Shown: positions 35,805 to 48,600 of the stretch, piece after piece
Position numbering within the stretch: the stretch's first letter is position 1
Layout: each line of letters opens with the position of its first letter
Origin: Gavia stellata
Taxonomy: Eukaryota; Chordata; Aves; Gaviiformes; Gaviidae
Reading direction: 5' to 3'
DNA length: 64,000 nucleotides
Assembly: GCF_030936135.1 (NCBI RefSeq)
Contig: NC_082594.1
Coordinates: 103,083,020 to 103,147,019, forward strand
Program-made: the position numbers and the translations under genes
The notes under the pieces: model-generated
The model's database searches: none
Seen by the model: only the letters and a program-made list of their open reading frames with translations
What the model was told of the DNA's origin: nothing

Positions 35805-37090
35805 GCCTGAACAAGACAGATTAGAAAAATCTTGAGAGTAGACTGGGGCTTACGTCTGTCTTTTGTTTCTGATATATGAGATGTTATAGAAGCAATAAAA
35901 TGTAGCAAGCATTCCTTTAATCCATACTGAGGAGCAAATTTCCATGATTTGACAGAAACTAAAACCATTTAGCTTATCTTTACCAAGCAAAGTAAGGTAA
36001 GGTCAAAAACATGAAAACTTGCCTATTTAAGGGTTTTATAAATAGACCATAATCTAGTTTTCAGTGTCACCATGATACTCTAGAAAAGGAGCCCACAGCC
36101 TAAGTTTTGAATGACAAACTGCACACTGTTCACCACTAGCTAATTAACACTGCTGGCAAATCTCAAACAGTTCCTAAAAGAACCAAAACATCTACCCACT
36201 GAATATGTATTTAAAAATATCCTGAGACAGAGTGACTTCATGCAGTGATTCCTGTATGAGTAACAATACGCTCTTCATTGTTCATATTTCAATTGTTTTC
36301 TGCATTTTTTTTTCAAATCACCAATTTCTGCATCCTCTTTTGAGCTGTGAATAGCACGTGTCCAGAGAAGAATGTTGGATTTAAGACGAACCCCTGAAAA
36401 CTGATGGTTCTCTGAAACTACTGATGTTTTTTTAATGGCTGTTCTTTAAGCCTTGCATAAGCAAAGCTCTGCATTATATCAGTCCAGCAGGGCTTTTCTG
36501 AACGCAGCTGATGAGAAAGGAGGGTTAAGCTTACAAAGCTTCATATTTGAGCAGGAATTAACAAGGCTTGGAAGCAGTTTGCAAACACACAAGCTCTTCC
36601 TCGTTGCTGCTATCAGAAGACTTTTCTTAAAGCATCTCCTCCCCAGCCCAAATACATACTGAGGGCTAGGTTGGCTTAGCTGTGGAAGTCCCCATTCATA
36701 ATGCTGCTGTTAAATTCCAGGCTGCTTATTTTATCTAGCCCGGTGTCTCGTTAGCCCCCTTGCTGGAGTACTAACCCAGCCCCTTAGGCACTGTGAAAGC
36801 TGGGTGTGGAGTGGAGCCAGGGCTCAGGGACACAGCTTGCAAACCACTTTTCTTATTTGGATGGGTTTTTGACTGCAGTGCTAGTTCGTCCCAAAGGCTT
36901 TATTCAGCAGAAACAAGCCATTCTGAATAACCCTCCAAAAGATGGTGGGACCAGATTCCCTTCAGGGCACTTTTCCTTGGCAAAACATTGGCCAGTCAGG
37001 TTTAAGCTGCTGATTGTCTTTATTAGCTGTCCTGAGTTGAAAAAAATCTAGGTGGTTATTTGGCAATGGAGAGTTCTCACTAACCACTTT

Positions 37091-39700
37091 GAAGCTCCTG
37101 CATGAACATTAGTGGGCGGGCCAGAAGGAGAGCACGTGGAGACATGTGCGGCACAAGACTGTCAGCCCTCATGGTCTGAGCAGCCGATCCACCACTGCCC
37201 ACACTCTGCTCACCCCATGCCCATACCCCATGGACACAGTGCTGCCCTGTCTCTCAAGCTGTGAGATCCCACGTGCCAGAGGCTGGGCAGCACCTACTAC
37301 CACAAGGCAAGCAAGGGAAGAGCCACCTGCTAGGAGTTTCCATCCTGCAATGGCACAAGCTCCTGTCACCGCCCTGCACTTTGCACCCTGTGTCTCCTGG
37401 CCCACAATATCTGAGCTTTAGCTGGAGGAGCCCTCAACACAGAGAGGCTTGTGTGGTTGGAAAAGTCCCCTGCAGGGGAATTGCAAGCAGGACTTGTACC
37501 TACTAGAAAAGTCCATGGAGACTCTTCTCTCCCTCTGAATGCCAGTGGTGCCAGACTCCAGCAGTGGTGGCGGTGAGTTCATTTGTTCGGTCCCTGCTCC
37601 ATCGGGGAGCTGCTGTTGTGTTCTTCCCCAGTTTGGCTACCTTTTCTGCCCACACACTCACTTTTGTGTTGCTGCAGAGTTCAAAACAGAAGAATAGGCA
37701 GTGTCATACATTTGCAGCCCTGGCTGCTGCCCCTGTCACATCACTCCATGTGGGGACACTCACCAGCCCGAAGTTTGACTCTGAGCTCCAACCAGAGGTT
37801 GTAACAAACTGGGGTCCATCACACATAGTCCTATGGCACTGATCTCCGTGCTGGCACCTCCTCCCTGGGATGTCAGTCCCAGCTGCAAAGGACCAAGACC
37901 ACCACTCACTTGTTTGAGCGGCTCTGGTTGCAGAAGCAGAGTTCCCACCACGCAGCGTTGCAGCTCACAGCTCACCCCTCTGACCACTCTGTGCCCCTCA
38001 TGCTCGTGTTTTGCTCACCACAGACTTTGCAATGGCTCTTCTGAGCGAGTAGGAGTTGGGAAAAGCCAGAGCAGTGGAGAGCCGAAGTCATGTGCAAAAA
38101 TAACAGGCACTTGGAGCTGCTTGGAGTAGTGAGTGTCCTTCAGATAGCCCACAGTCCTCCCCTACCTCACTGAGCCTTCTCTGCTGCCACCAGGGTCTTT
38201 GCTGAATCCATGGTCTCCAGCTGTGAAACTCCAGATTCAGATCACACCAGGACGACTGAATTGCTGGTGGCACTTACTGACTCAATATTAGGCACAAACA
38301 ACCATGTCTTCCTTAAACCAAGATGGATGGTGCAACCGAATGCAGTAATGTGCATGGGAAATCATCACTGAAACTGTAAAATTCAGTCTGTAATTCATCA
38401 TTTTGTAGAAACAGATTTTTCTCACACTATCATTTTTGTTCTCTCATCTGCCCTGGCTACTGCAGCAGTGGCGGAGGTATAAAAACTTGCACAGTGTGTG
38501 CGTGTATCCTGTGTTCCTTTCCAAAAACTTGTCAGATTTTTTCTTGGATAGATTTTTTTACTTACTGTTATTGATTTCCTCTGAAAACTAGGATATTTAA
38601 CTGCCTCATGTTTACATGGTCAGATCAGTAGTATTCACTGAAATGGTGTTGGGCCAGGTCATGTATGGTCCTTTTGAAATGGTCAAGCTTATCTGATCCT
38701 AGGACATGTACCGGAGAAACCACGGGTGTAATGCTTCATGACTGGACACCACGTCAGCAGAGAAGTCAGATAATACAGTATGAACATTACTCTACATAAA
38801 AAGTCGGCTTCAATAGATATTTTAAATGTAGCCCAGCTTCTGGCCAAACATGACTCCTTGGCATTTAATAGAATTTTTTTTAAGGAAAAGATTAACTTCA
38901 GGGGTAAACAATCACAGCCGTTGGCCAGTCACAAGCCTGGCCAGATGTCAAAACATAATCCTGTTGTGTCAGGGAGGGAGATGTTATGGAGCTTGCCTCC
39001 TATCATGCCTCCTTCTTCCCACAGCTGGGGCGTTAGGGATGGATCAGGTTTCCCCTCTGCCATCCAGGTGTTTTGTAGGCCCTCAGTGACTGGGTGAGCA
39101 CAGACATCCTGGCTACCAAGAGCTGTGGCCTCCTCAGGCCCTTGTCACCAGCATCATTCCTGTCTGGGGCCTGCCTCTGTCCCTGGTGTAAGTCCACACT
39201 GTGTTTGGGATGCTGGACATGCTTCTGCCTTGCACTGCTTAACGGGGACCCAACTCTTCTCTAGCTTCACCATCATCGCAGCGGTCCTTTGCTGCCTTTT
39301 ACCCAGACGTGGACTATTTGCTTTGACGGTGCAGCAGTCCAAGCCTTGTGCACACCCACTGGGAAACACCTGCTCTTGGATGTGGTGGTGGAGGGTGGGC
39401 GTTCCCAGTGAGTCTTTCCTCAACCATGTCTCTGATGCAAAGAAACCTGGTCTCCTGCCAGGACTGGCTGTGGTCATGGTATCTGCAGGAGCTGCCTTCC
39501 TGCAGGAGGCAGTCTGCCAACGTGCGCAGAGCCATCCGAGTGCTTCCTGGGTGGCAGAGGGTGGACATCTACCAGGGCTCAGAGGTCCGGCACAGTTGCA
39601 GAGTGGCTGCAAGGTTTGCAACAGGCAACAATGACGTCCTTTGGATTACTTGGCACTTGCAGAGAGTTACTGGTCCAAGCTAAAGAAACCCCTTGGCACT
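37091..39700. other. GC-richer intergenic stretch with many overlapping chance frames
   Basis: Base composition rises relative to its flanks and stop codons thin out, so long frames appear on both strands at once (for example 39125-39634 + and 39154-39621 -). Mirror-image frames of similar length point to composition rather than coding. No domain, signal peptide or splice-consistent exon chain was recognised. An untranslated RNA cannot be excluded. Confidence 0.5.
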
Positions 39701-42679
39701 TACTGGTGTCAAAACTGGCACCTACAGGGGTAAACCACAACTTCTAACAGAAGGTTGCATCAGGCTGAGAGGAAAAGCCTTTGAGTCAGCAAGGAATGGG
39801 GCCACAGGGCCTCAAATAATTCAAGGCTATGTGGGTCTGTCATTCAGATGAGGCATATCCAGTTCCACACTGAGAGGAGGAAATACCATTTTAAAAGTTT
39901 ATTAAACAACATAGTGTTTGTAAATTTGATGAGGAAACACAGAAAGATAGCATCCCAACAAGACACAGAGCACAGTCTTTCAACGCAGCAGAGAGCACCA
40001 TTAACAAGACCGAGGTGGAGATTTTATCTAATCCAGATAGCTCAGAAAAACCCCAACCCAAATAGCTTAAATGCCAGAAAAAACATATTGTTTCCCAGAA
40101 TTTTTTTTACATCTTGGTTATCCAACTAAGCAAGTAGCTGCCACCACACAGGGCAAGAGATACTGAATCTGCTGGAGTCAGTAAAGCTACTCAGTGCTGG
40201 CTGGCTCCCATGGGACCAGCGCCTCAACTTCAGCATCTCACCATGAACTGGCATGGAGCTAGCACTGCTTTGGTTGTTTACGATGCTTTTCCTGCTGCTG
40301 AGATTTTATTCACTGCTAATCCAAAAGGCATCTCCTAGTTTCTGCTTCGTCTTTTGTTTCTCGAGTATACTTCAGAATATTTGCAGTAGGAGTTGTAGTA
40401 ACTTTTAACCTGCTGCCTGTTCTACCCTTAACAGAATTCTCTGTCTGCCCCAGTGACATATGACAGGTTTTTCGGGGGATGACCACATCCTTCTCCTTGA
40501 AGATTGTTTTGTTTTTGTTTTCTTCTGCTCTACTTGGAAGAAGTGAATGTTATCTTTGAAAGAAAAGACAATACCATGGTAAGTCTGTCAGTAAACGGCT
40601 TCACATAGTTTGGGAGCCTGGACCCCGCAGCTGGCTGTTGTATCTGAAGGGAGGAGAATTGAAGTTGGTGTAATTTTCTGAGAAGCATCTGATCTCTGGA
40701 GACTGCTAACAGAGCCTGCCGTGCCCTGTACTGGTTAAGGAGGTTATACCACAGCTTTGTGTGTGTTTCTTCTCATGCTCTTGTCCTCAAGGGAGTTTGT
40801 ATGGGCATTCAATGTACAAATAACAAAAAAACACTGTGGGGATGGGGTGGCTACTGGGTTTGTGCGTTGATTTTAAAGCACTGTATTGTTTAGAAAGTCT
40901 TTTCACAAGGTCGCCTACACTTTCCTGTGCAATCATCCATGCTTCTCAGCATCCTTCCCCTCCATTACTTCCCTTTCATTTGCTACATCTCTCCAGCTGG
41001 CTGTCACCAAAGCTCAGGAGAATGAAACCCTGAGCCTGGCTGGGACATCTTGAGGCTACCTTACCACAGACATTGATACTGATCAAAATACACACTTGGA
41101 TAGAGTTACTGCCTGAAAAAAAGTACTTTCACACAGAAGTCACATAAGTGCTTCAAATCCTATATGGATTCTGGTGAGGTCCATTATCTTCCTCCTGGAT
41201 TTCTGTCTTGCAAAAATCATACTCACCACAGAAAAAAGCAAGCAAGCCAACTTAAATGATTATTTAGTAAAGACCTAAGAAATACTCTCCCTTATAGACA
41301 GTAGTCTTCCTGCGTGCTTAAAACTATTGAATTGTGACTGAAGGGCAAAATCACTAAAGCATTGAATGGATCATTAAAACTTGCAGGATGTTCAGAAGCT
41401 CTTCAGAGGTTTTTGTATTCCCTATAGTGGAGATGCCATCTGCCTTCATTTGCATTAACAATATAGCCTTTATTAAGTGTACCTCTCACCTGCTGCCTCT
41501 GTAATTCACCCCAGTCCTTGGAAGCTGCAGTTTTTGGGGAATCAGTCTGCCCATATAGGAACTGTGCTGGTTCACATCAGCCAGCCAAGGGCCTGGCTCC
41601 ATTAAAGCCAGCAAGAATATTTCCCCCTTATTTTAACAAGAAAAGAATCAAGTAGCATAAGCAAAGCCTGTTGTGCTTTCAAGCCTCAGGATGCTACACT
41701 GGAAAAGTGATTTTCAGAGACTGAAGAGGGCATTTTCCTGTGGGGGTGGAGAAGAGCTTGTCTTTCATTCCCTCATTTTTTTGTCCATCTCCTATTTCTA
41801 AATGAACAAGTTCCAAGTCATACTTCAGTCACAAAGCACAAGGTGGGAGTAGTACCTATCTGCACTCTGTTGTCTCTTGAGAAGTCTTTTGGATGGGTGG
41901 AAAGGACATGCAGAAGGAACTGAGGGCAGATTGGGTGCCACTGCCAGCTCTTTTCCTTCATGACTTTCAAAAAAAGGAAAAGGAAAGAAAGAAAAGAAGA
42001 GCTTTGTGAGGGAGATTTCATCCAAAACCATGCATAGCTTGTGTTAGGGTTTGCAGGAGGGTTCAAGAATTGCCAGCAAACCTAATTTCTTCTTGCACTA
42101 CTGTGCTACTGGTTTGTCTTGTTTCTTTCAAGAGGCCCTGGTGGAGCCTCAATGTAAAAAGATAAGGGAATACCCAGCCCTGTTCATTGTCCCCATTGCT
42201 TGTGCTCTCTCTTCTGGTAAGAGCTGTCCGATAGAGAAAATGGTCATGGAGAAGGAGCCCCAGTTGGCATGGCCGAGAGGTTGCTTTTAAGCTGTTCTGT
42301 GCCTTTCAGACTTTTATGGGACTTGAAAAAGATGCAACGAGTGGGGGTACTAAATGGGGAGAAATCTTATCTATATTTGTTGGTGTGCTTGGCTGCCTGC
42401 GTGTGCGCGCCTAGTCACGAGCACACTGCAGAAGGACAATCTGCTAAGTGCCAGGATTTTCAAATATCCTGTGTGAAACTTGAATAAAACTTATCTGATT
42501 TTCAACAGCACTGAATAGTGCAGTGCATTCATTTACTTCTTGCTACTTCACTGTGTTTAGGTTAACCTGTGTCTTTTGCTCAGTTCAACCTAGATTGGTA
42601 AGTCTTGCTTTCCATTCAGGCTCATTTTTATTTTCTCATTCTGGCAACTTAGGTCAGTGCTGTTTGAGGTGTTGGCTCT

Positions 42680-42750
42680 GAAGCTCTCCTCCTGCTTCCA
42701 TTGAAACTAGTGGGAATATTGCCAGTGGTGGCAGGGGAAGGAAGATCAAA
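42680..42750. repeat. Probable dispersed sauropsid short repeat
   Basis: The segments CTTCCATTGAAACTAGTGGG and AATATTGCCAGTGGTGGCAG resemble the (T)CCCATTGAAGTCAATGGGA...TTTGCCATTGACTTCA pattern of short elements scattered in reptile and bird genomes. It is recognised by eye and the family name is uncertain. Confidence 0.38.
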
Positions 42751-45519
42751 CACTGTCTTTTGCTGAAGTGAACTTTGAAAATGCTCACTAATTCAATCAT
42801 TTCATGCACACGGGTTTCTAGCACAGCCGTAACTCCCTTCCTTCCTTCCTGGAGAAAAAGAAATGAGGACAACCAGAGTTTCAATTAGATGTATTACAGA
42901 GAAATTGGCATCTCACAGCAAAATAGTTTCTTGCTGTCTCTCTGCTTTGTGTGGTAAGAAATCTTGGAGAAGAATTATACTAAAGCGTAGGAGCCTGAGG
43001 AAATGTGCAACACTCACTGCCACGTGTCAGTCGGCAGGGAGATCACTGCGAGCTATCTTTTCCTCTGGGATTTTTTGTATCACAGCTGTCATGTTTTATC
43101 AGGCCGAGGGAATTTCTCCAAGCTGCAGGAAAGATGTCCTCCCTTGGACGTTTTCTTAGCAGAAGGGTGCGTGTTCAAAACGTATAGCTTTCAGTTGGGT
43201 GCTCCCTGAGGTTAGCTCCCTACCGGGGGGGAACAAGAAGGTAATTTCCTTCCAGGCTGCTCGACATTTGTCTGCAGCAACCCCAGTGCCTCCCTCTGGA
43301 AGTGTAACACGCGAGGGGTGGTTGCTTCACGGGGAGCTCCCTCACCAAGCACTGGAGTGGTATGCAGGAAAGCTGATGGCACTGCCTCGTCACACAGCTT
43401 TGAGTCTCCTACAAGCTGGCATTTGAATGTGTTTCACATGCACTGAGCCAGTCCTCGTGTGTGTGGTTTGGGTTTTTTTTTTTAACTTATGGAGGTGCGC
43501 TTGCCTGTCTGCCTGTTGATTTGTCTCTCCCTGCAGTAACTTTTGATGGGCATTGCAGCCAAGTTTCAGAAAGGGGTAAGAGTCTCCAAGGTAACTGAGG
43601 GCTATAAGCTTTATGAAATTCAGCAGTGTGGTGAGAAAGCAATCTACAGAGTCCTACTAAGGGAAAAGTGGGCAGAATTAAATCATTATACATTCTGGAC
43701 TCATATAGCCTCAGAGAAACTGCAGCACATGACGCTGTCATCTGGTATGGGTGTGAGGGGGACATGGAGCAGCTGGAGCTACTGCAACATCGGCAAAGGG
43801 AGTGGGGATCAGGGACATTGCTCCATAAGAAATCCTGTAGCTTTTATACAGTATGTGTGGTTTTGTGATGGGTGTCCTAATGCTTAACTGATTATCTTGG
43901 CTGGACATGCTCCTCATTGTCTTGGGGATGGGGCATAATAAGAAATTATGTTCTTTGGCAGTTTGGTTTAGATTCTGCCCAGCTTCTCCTTTCAGATGTT
44001 AGGGCATGAAGTACTTAGGCAGCTTTATGGATCCAGAGCCATTATTCAGACTCAGCAGTCTGATAATAATACTCATCCTTTTGCTCCTTTGTCCTCCAGA
44101 GGTTTTCAACTGTGTTGCAAAGGCAGGTGAAAGCATTCGAAGGTTGGGAACCAGAGATCTTGCTTGCACATGCCAGAAGGATGTTGTAAGACCAGCACGT
44201 CCTAAACAGAAGGGAATGGCAGACTGCGCGAACTGAGCCTCTGATTTCTCCTGGCAAAATCAAAGAAAACTTTGCAGTTTACTTTGCTGGAGCCAGTACA
44301 CAATCCTTGACCCACCGATAATAAGATTGTGGTTTGGATGGAGACAGCTATGCAATGCTTGCTGCCCCACCATCTCCCCCTGAGTGCCAGCTAAGGCAGT
44401 GAGTGGCCTTTGGTTTCAGTAAAAACAGAGGCAATGCAGTTTTGCACCGGGCTTGATGGATCCAGGTGCACAGATATGTCAACAGCTTCCTCAGAGAAAG
44501 AAACCACATCACCTCCCACCGAAAAAGGGGAGGCCACAGGCATGGCTAGCAGCGAGGGAAGTTGGGTTTGTGCCTAGGGCATCAAACAGGGAAGTGAGCT
44601 GAGGTCTATTTCCAGGTACATTGCTGGGTTGCTGTGTTGGCTTGGCCGAGTCACTCTTTGTTCACTGCTTGGGAAGCACGGATAGAAGAAGACAGCTTTA
44701 TGCCAGGGGGGGATGGGGCCTTAGCTCTTGAGTAGTCACCAGGTGCTCCAGTGATGAACCCCCTGGGAAGTCAGTCTGCAGGTAACTTCTTATGGTCACG
44801 AGAGCAGTGTTCCCAATGCAGGCAGTGCTGCAGCAGCCAAAAAGAAATTCCCTGTTCTCCTCCATTCAAGCCCAAAGCCTTTTGTCTAGCGCATCACGTC
44901 ACTTATCGGTGTGGCAAGGTAGTCTAAAGATTTTTATAAATCAAGCTGATTCAGTGGCTGTATTTTCCAATGCCATCTTGGTTTTCATACTAAAGGAAAT
45001 AAGTAATTTTGTGCTAAAAAAACCAAAAGAAACAGCCACCCAAGCTCTAGAAGTTTCCTTCAAGCAGAACTTACTTTCATTTCCTCTTCAGACTCGTGGT
45101 TCTGTAGCTGCGCAGCCTTGTGTAACGCAAGCTGGCCCTCTTCACAAAGAGCAGTTATACCCTCTTGAAAGGCGGGGGGTGGGTGGGGAACAGTCACCAG
45201 TTTTAAAATTTCATATCTGTCTTTCTGGAAAATGTGAGGTTCCTGTTAGCTGCAGCAGCTGGTTTAATCAATAAGCTAAATAAACAACATTCATCTGGAA
45301 AGAGTTAGCAGCCCCATCAAGCAGAGGCGAGCGAAAAGCGGTGTGTTTAGTGCTGCTGTGTGAGCTGAAGTGTTCAATGGAGACTTTGGGAGAACTTCCC
45401 CGACCCCATTTGTCCGTCTTGATTGAATAGGAGCCCCTGTTGTTCGTTTTCACTCATGCGGAGTCCAGCTGCTTCAAAGATACAATCTGCTTGTCTCTCT
45501 CTGCTTTGCACGTACAAGC

Positions 45520-45615
45520 CTGTGAACACTTGTGTGTAGACACACTTGCATGCACAGCCATACATGTCCACAAGCATACACCCACTTCTCCATGCACTCA
45601 GGGACACATGCAGGC
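45520..45615. repeat. Imperfect CA/TG-rich simple repeat
   Basis: Scattered ACACAC, GCATGCAC, CATACA and GGCACG words form an irregular CA-rich stretch. Some short open frames on both strands (for example 45374-45607 -) arise from it. Confidence 0.5.
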
Positions 45616-48600
45616 ACGTTTTCTCTCTTAGTAATTACATAGATTCTATACACATAAGCTTGGTGATTGCTCTTAGCTTATGCTGGAAGCAGTCAGGTTA
45701 GCCTCAGCTGGAGACAGCCATGCAATGGGTAGGATGGCTCTATATATACAGCATCTTCCCTATTAAATGGCAGAGAGAACATCAAATAATGACAATAAGG
45801 AGTGAGGGCCACATCCCCTCATCTGGGATGAAAGTGACAGGAAGAACCTGTTCTCAAAAGCTTGCCCAGGCAGAGAAACTTGCTACGAGATCTGTCAGGT
45901 GTTAATAACGCATGGCGATTTTTCTTTTAAAAAGGCTGATAATGCATGAATGATCATGAATTTCACAGAGCAAACGTTTAAATGACAGCTTAACCTTTGG
46001 CATGCTTGGCTGACCCAACAGGGCACCATATGTCTTCCCCACAAAACCCCCTGTCTATCATCTATTTTACCTGTCCTTGAGCTACTTGGCTATAAATTAG
46101 GACAGGAATGCACCTCTAGAAACGAAAGTGCCTGGCTCTGCATAATGCTGCAAAAGGCATTTGTATCCCACCCCCAAAACAAGGAACAGAGGTGGAGCAG
46201 GGGTAGCGAGAAGGGACGCAGAGCGGAAGATGGCCTGTCTAAGCAGGCGGGGCTGGGATCCACCACTCCTGAGCGCTGCAGGGACTCCAAGTACGAGAGG
46301 CTACAGGGTCAGCCCAGCTCAGCCAGCCAAAGAGTTTCCTTTCCTCATCTTGGCTTCCTGCTCCACCTGCTCCCCGCCATCCCATCCTTCCTCTCCTTTG
46401 CACTCATTCGGGCAGGTGAGCAAGTAGCTTAACTGGTCATGAACTTGGGGGAAAAAGCTTGCATCTTCGCTGTCTTCTGCTGTACTGGTGAGTTTGAATC
46501 TGATGACCGCCTGACCAGCTCAGCCTAGCTGAGTGCCAGGGCTACCTGAAGTGCAGCAACCAGAACGAACAGCCTGGGGCAGGGAGGGAGGAAGAAGATG
46601 GCAGAGGGGGGCTGGGACCCACTTCCTTAGGTGGAGGGGAACTGCTGAGGATGCTCACGCCGAGCTGTGCAGCTCTGCTCAGGTACTGCCATAACATGCT
46701 CCCAAACTGGGATGGTTTCATTACTAAAAAATGGGAAGATACAGAAGGGGAATCTTTTTCACCAGACAAAAGCTAACAGCCCTGAGAGGTATCAAAGAGG
46801 AACCTAGTCCTTTGTTTTATCCTTAAACAAACACGCTGAATTTAACCCCAATGATAGGAGGATGAGGCTAATCTTGGCAAGACTATCTCAAAGCAAAGCT
46901 AACCCACCTCAAATAGCTTTGATGGGGTTTCACTTTTGGCTAGCCCATATGGCCTGGTTATATCGAAGTATATGGCACATCTTTTAGCAATGAAGAAAAC
47001 CTCTTGTTAGCTTCAGCTGTCTCCTTTCTATGTCTCTTGAAAACCATGCTGTTGTGTCCCATGACTGCTACTCCTTGCGACACACACAAGGCTAATATTT
47101 TTAGTATAATTTGAACAGAACATTTCTTTTCATTCAATTAATAAATTAAATCTAGTGAACACAACTTATGTCCTCCAGGAGAAAACAAACCCCTATTTAT
47201 TGTACAAGTATCAGGGCTATTTCCCAAATGTTAAATAAAACCTAAAGGGATTATAACATAGCCTTTGCCGAGAATTATAGACCCCATATTAATGAAAGAC
47301 AAAAACAACCATCCCAGAGGAGAAAGGGGGAACAAAACGTGAGCGAAAGCCAAATAGTTTCATGTTTTTGTAACAAGCAAGGTAGTGATCTCAAGTCTGC
47401 AGCGTTTCCATGGATGAGATGTCCCTGGGAAGTCAGCAGGACTAGTCTTGTAAGCAAAGACTTGCCCATTTGGAGAAAATAACTGGAATAGCAAGTGTCA
47501 CATTAGGTTTCCCACATAGGCTATCTTGGAGTAAACACTTCATGTGGGGACTCTTACTGAATAGAAATGATTTTATTCCAGAATAGTGACTTCTCTCTGG
47601 ACACGTACTAATTCTTCTACAACAGTATCTGTTCTGCCATCGCCATTTTTGTTAGTTTCCCTGCGCAGCCAGGCTCAGCCTTTGCCATGTGAGCCCCATG
47701 ATAGCTGGGATTAGAGCTGCCATTCTGGGCTCAAGCATTTTTTTCACTTGGTGCAAACACAAGTTTTCTACCATTATTTTTGGGACTGCTTTCATAATGA
47801 TGGAGGCTTCTGTTCATTTTTTTTTTGTCCATGAATGTTCAGTAGTCCTTCCTGAGCTGTTTTCTTTTTTTCTAATTATTTCCAGACATTGATTGGAGAG
47901 ACTCCTTTCCTTTCCTTTTTGCAATTGTTACATAGCAAACAGCTTTGACTCCACTCACATTTGAAGTCTGCGCACTACTGATTTTGCAGATCTTGAAACA
48001 AGATCTGAGGCCCCTCTGCTACCGCAGTGAGCTCCATGAGGTGAGGACCCTGCCCTAGCTCCCCCCCCAGAGCCCCATGGAGCATCTCCAGCTTGCAAAG
48101 GTTTCTTGAAGGAAAGACTTGGGCACGTCAGGCTGCCTCCCACCTCTTTGGGGTCCAGCAGATGAGTTATGGGCTTCCTTGTCAGCAGGTTCAGGCCTGG
48201 TTTTCAGCACCAGTCAAACCGAGGCTTGAAACAGCGTGTGAACCAAGATCCTCAGCCAAAAACTTTGCAGAAGAATATTCAACAATCAAATGCAATGTAA
48301 TTTCAGTGCCAATAAATGCGTCACATGTGAATGTATGTAAACTTGAGTCAGAAAAAATGTCCAAATAAATGTCATCATTAACTTCTGCTATCAGTAGAGG
48401 GTTCTCTAAGCATTCAGGTGTAATGTGAAGTCCTTGGGAAATAATAATTCAAACAAACAAGTCAACAAAAATCATACCAGATGCTTGAATTGCCTATCTG
48501 GGTATACCTTCATTAACTTTTTGCTACATATCTATACTAGCTGAGATTTTTTCTTTTTTTCATGTGGAGCAAATAAATTTATAGGAAAATAATAAGTATT

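Larger units (their letters stand above)
28356..37090. other. Intergenic DNA, no gene recognised
   Basis: About 8.7 kb downstream of MIS18A. Read on both strands, it shows no splice-compatible exon of a protein family I recognise. Contents seen: a 20-T run (31393-31412), an 11-bp tandem duplication (32431-32452), an AT-rich stretch rich in TTAATA-type words (about 33000-33170) and a 15-A run (35790-35804). Confidence 0.6.
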
